From JBBRMW01 sp038239365 (GTDB lineage Bacteria > Chloroflexota > Anaerolineae > Aggregatilineales > UBA2796), in the NCBI GenBank assembly GCA_038239365.1, contig JBBSEU010000130.1, positions 1-15,045 of the forward strand: a stretch of DNA of 15,045 nt, given 5' to 3'. A program made the translations under genes and the position numbers. Shown here one piece after another: positions 14,167 to 15,045 of this stretch. The notes beneath the pieces were generated by a model. It was given only the letters and a program-made list of their open reading frames with translations. It did no database searches and had not been told where the DNA came from. Each line of letters begins with the position of its first letter. Within the stretch, counting starts at the first letter, position 1.

Positions 14167-15045
14167 CTATTTCGCGGCGGTTGGTGCCATTGTGGCAGCC
14201 ATTGTTGCTTTCATTGTGGCAGCCATCGTGGCATTCATGGTACTGCTCTTGGTGGCAGCCATCGTTGCAGACATAGTTCCGCTCATGGTAGCGGCCATCG
14301 TTGCAGGCGCAGTGATTTCAGCGATACGTTCCGCCTTGTCGAGGTTGTCCTTCGTGACCATGTACGGCGTCAGGTACGTATCGTGCTGCGCGGGCGACTT
14401 GCCGTTACGCAGGAAGTCCACGATCAGGTTGAGCGCGGTACGCGATTGCAGACCGGGTGTCTGCTCAACCGTGCCCGTCAGATCGCCAGCTTTGACAGCC
14501 AGCAGTGCTTCGGGCAGCGCATCGAAGCCCAGCACGACCACTTTGCCGACCAGACCCTTCGCCTTGAGTGCCTCCAGAGCGCCCAACGCCATGTCGTCAT
14601 TCGCGCAGTTGATCACGTCTGGTTGATCATTACCGGCCAGACCCGTTTCTGTCACCGAAAGGCCATCGGCGCGGCGGAAGTTACCCGTCTGCTCGAAGGT
14701 GATCTTGTATTCAGGCTTGCCATCGAGCTTGTTGTGCAAACCCTTATTACGGTCAATCGCAGGTGAAGCGCCGGGCGTGCCTTGCAGGTTGAAAATCTTT
14801 GCGCCCTTCGGGAACAGCTTCATGATCAGTTCAGCTTGCGCCTCACCGCCCTTGACGTTATCCGCGCCGACGTGTGCCAGCGTCTTGACGCCCGACACGT
14901 TGCGGTCAATCGTTGCCACCGGAATCTTGGCATCGACCAGTTCCTGAATGGCGGGTGCCATCGCATCAGCGGTGATCGGGCTGATCAGCACACCGTCGAA
15001 CTTCTGGGTGATCATGCTTTCCACGTCGGCGGTCTGCTTCGGAAC
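14167..15045 (-). CDS. Periplasmic sugar-binding protein of an ABC transporter, C-terminal 292 residues
   Basis: The reading frame stays open to the right edge, so the signal peptide and N-terminus are outside the window. The visible part is a RbsB-like periplasmic binding protein (Peripla_BP_4): FDGVLISPITADAMAPAIQ, IPVATIDRNVSG, HVGADNVKGGEAQAELIM, VINCANDDMALGALEAL, VVVLGFDALPEALLAVKAGDLTGTVEQTP and a final GTVEQ/TPYMVTKDNL hinge region. It would capture a sugar outside the membrane and deliver it to an ABC permease encoded elsewhere. The first codons in the window read VPKQTADVES. The last 45 residues are a 4-residue repeat rich in Ala, Thr and Met, unusual for this family. Gene order places it first among the visible sugar-operon genes. 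Confidence 0.9.
   Translation of the reverse strand, partial: VPKQTADVESMITQKFDGVLISPITADAMAPAIQELVDAKIPVATIDRNVSGVKTLAHVGADNVKGGEAQAELIMKLFPKGAKIFNLQGTPGASPAIDRNKGLHNKLDGKPEYKITFEQTGNFRRADGLSVTETGLAGNDQPDVINCANDDMALGALEALKAKGLVGKVVVLGFDALPEALLAVKAGDLTGTVEQTPGLQSRTALNLIVDFLRNGKSPAQHDTYLTPYMVTKDNLDKAERIAEITAPATMAATMSGTMSATMAATKSSTMNATMAATMKATMAATMAPTAAK
14185..14304 (-). repeat. 12-base tandem repeat encoding x-T-M-x tetrapeptides
   Basis: About ten tandem units of a degenerate 12-base repeat end the binding-protein gene and encode ATMA, ATMS, GTMS, ATKS, STMN, ATMK and similar tetrapeptides, closing with PTAAK. All but one unit keep Met at the third position. Codon variation between units (for example atg preceded by act, acc or aca) shows it is maintained at protein level or is old. 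Confidence 0.85.

Overview
The window looks like chromosomal DNA of a Chloroflexota bacterium, probably near Anaerolineae/Aggregatilineales. This is an inference from a long Thr/Pro-rich extracellular segment on a membrane ATPase, a receiver-DUF309 fusion, a YfhO-type giant membrane protein, free use of GTG/TTG starts and moderate GC. No rRNA or tRNA gene is present to fix the taxonomy.

Region 1 (1-2824, minus strand) runs from lipA (lipoyl synthase) through a 376-base non-coding but strongly structured stretch, then iscB, then the first 64 codons of a Ser/Thr protein kinase. The non-coding stretch plus iscB form a complete-looking OMEGA unit. It has an IscB RNA-guided nuclease with intact PLMP, RuvC-I/II/III, Arg-rich bridge and HNH motifs. 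Directly upstream on the same strand is a candidate omega-RNA (HEARO-type) with at least eight local stems, two of them closed by GCAA tetraloops. A 14-bp perfect inverted repeat sits in the last iscB codons, followed at once by ATGA, which resembles the reported HEARO/IscB target-adjacent motif. No transposase is encoded nearby.

Region 2 (2825-7126, plus strand) starts at a divergent promoter region and holds four tightly packed genes: a membrane-anchored AAA-type ATPase with a roughly 200-residue Thr-rich tail (apparently leaderless), a concanavalin-like-fold protein, a receiver-like/DUF309 fusion, and FabL-type enoyl-ACP reductase. Stop/start overlaps of 4 and 8 bases suggest translational coupling.

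Region 3 (7110-10336, minus strand) has a YfhO-family polytopic membrane protein, converging on fabL with a 17-base overlap of coding ends, and a VapBC-like toxin-antitoxin pair with its own near-consensus -10 box.

Region 4 (10337-15045, minus strand) is a sugar-catabolic operon. In transcription order it encodes a periplasmic sugar-binding protein (N-terminus outside the window, unusual Met/Thr/Ala C-terminal repeat), a class I DeoC/LacD/FbaB-type aldolase, a Gfo/Idh/MocA oxidoreductase, a D-lyxose ketol-isomerase and a PfkB-family kinase. Together they suggest uptake, isomerisation to a ketose, phosphorylation and aldol cleavage, with a dehydrogenase feeding in. The exact substrate is not determined by sequence. 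The most notable find is the self-contained IscB/omega-RNA locus.
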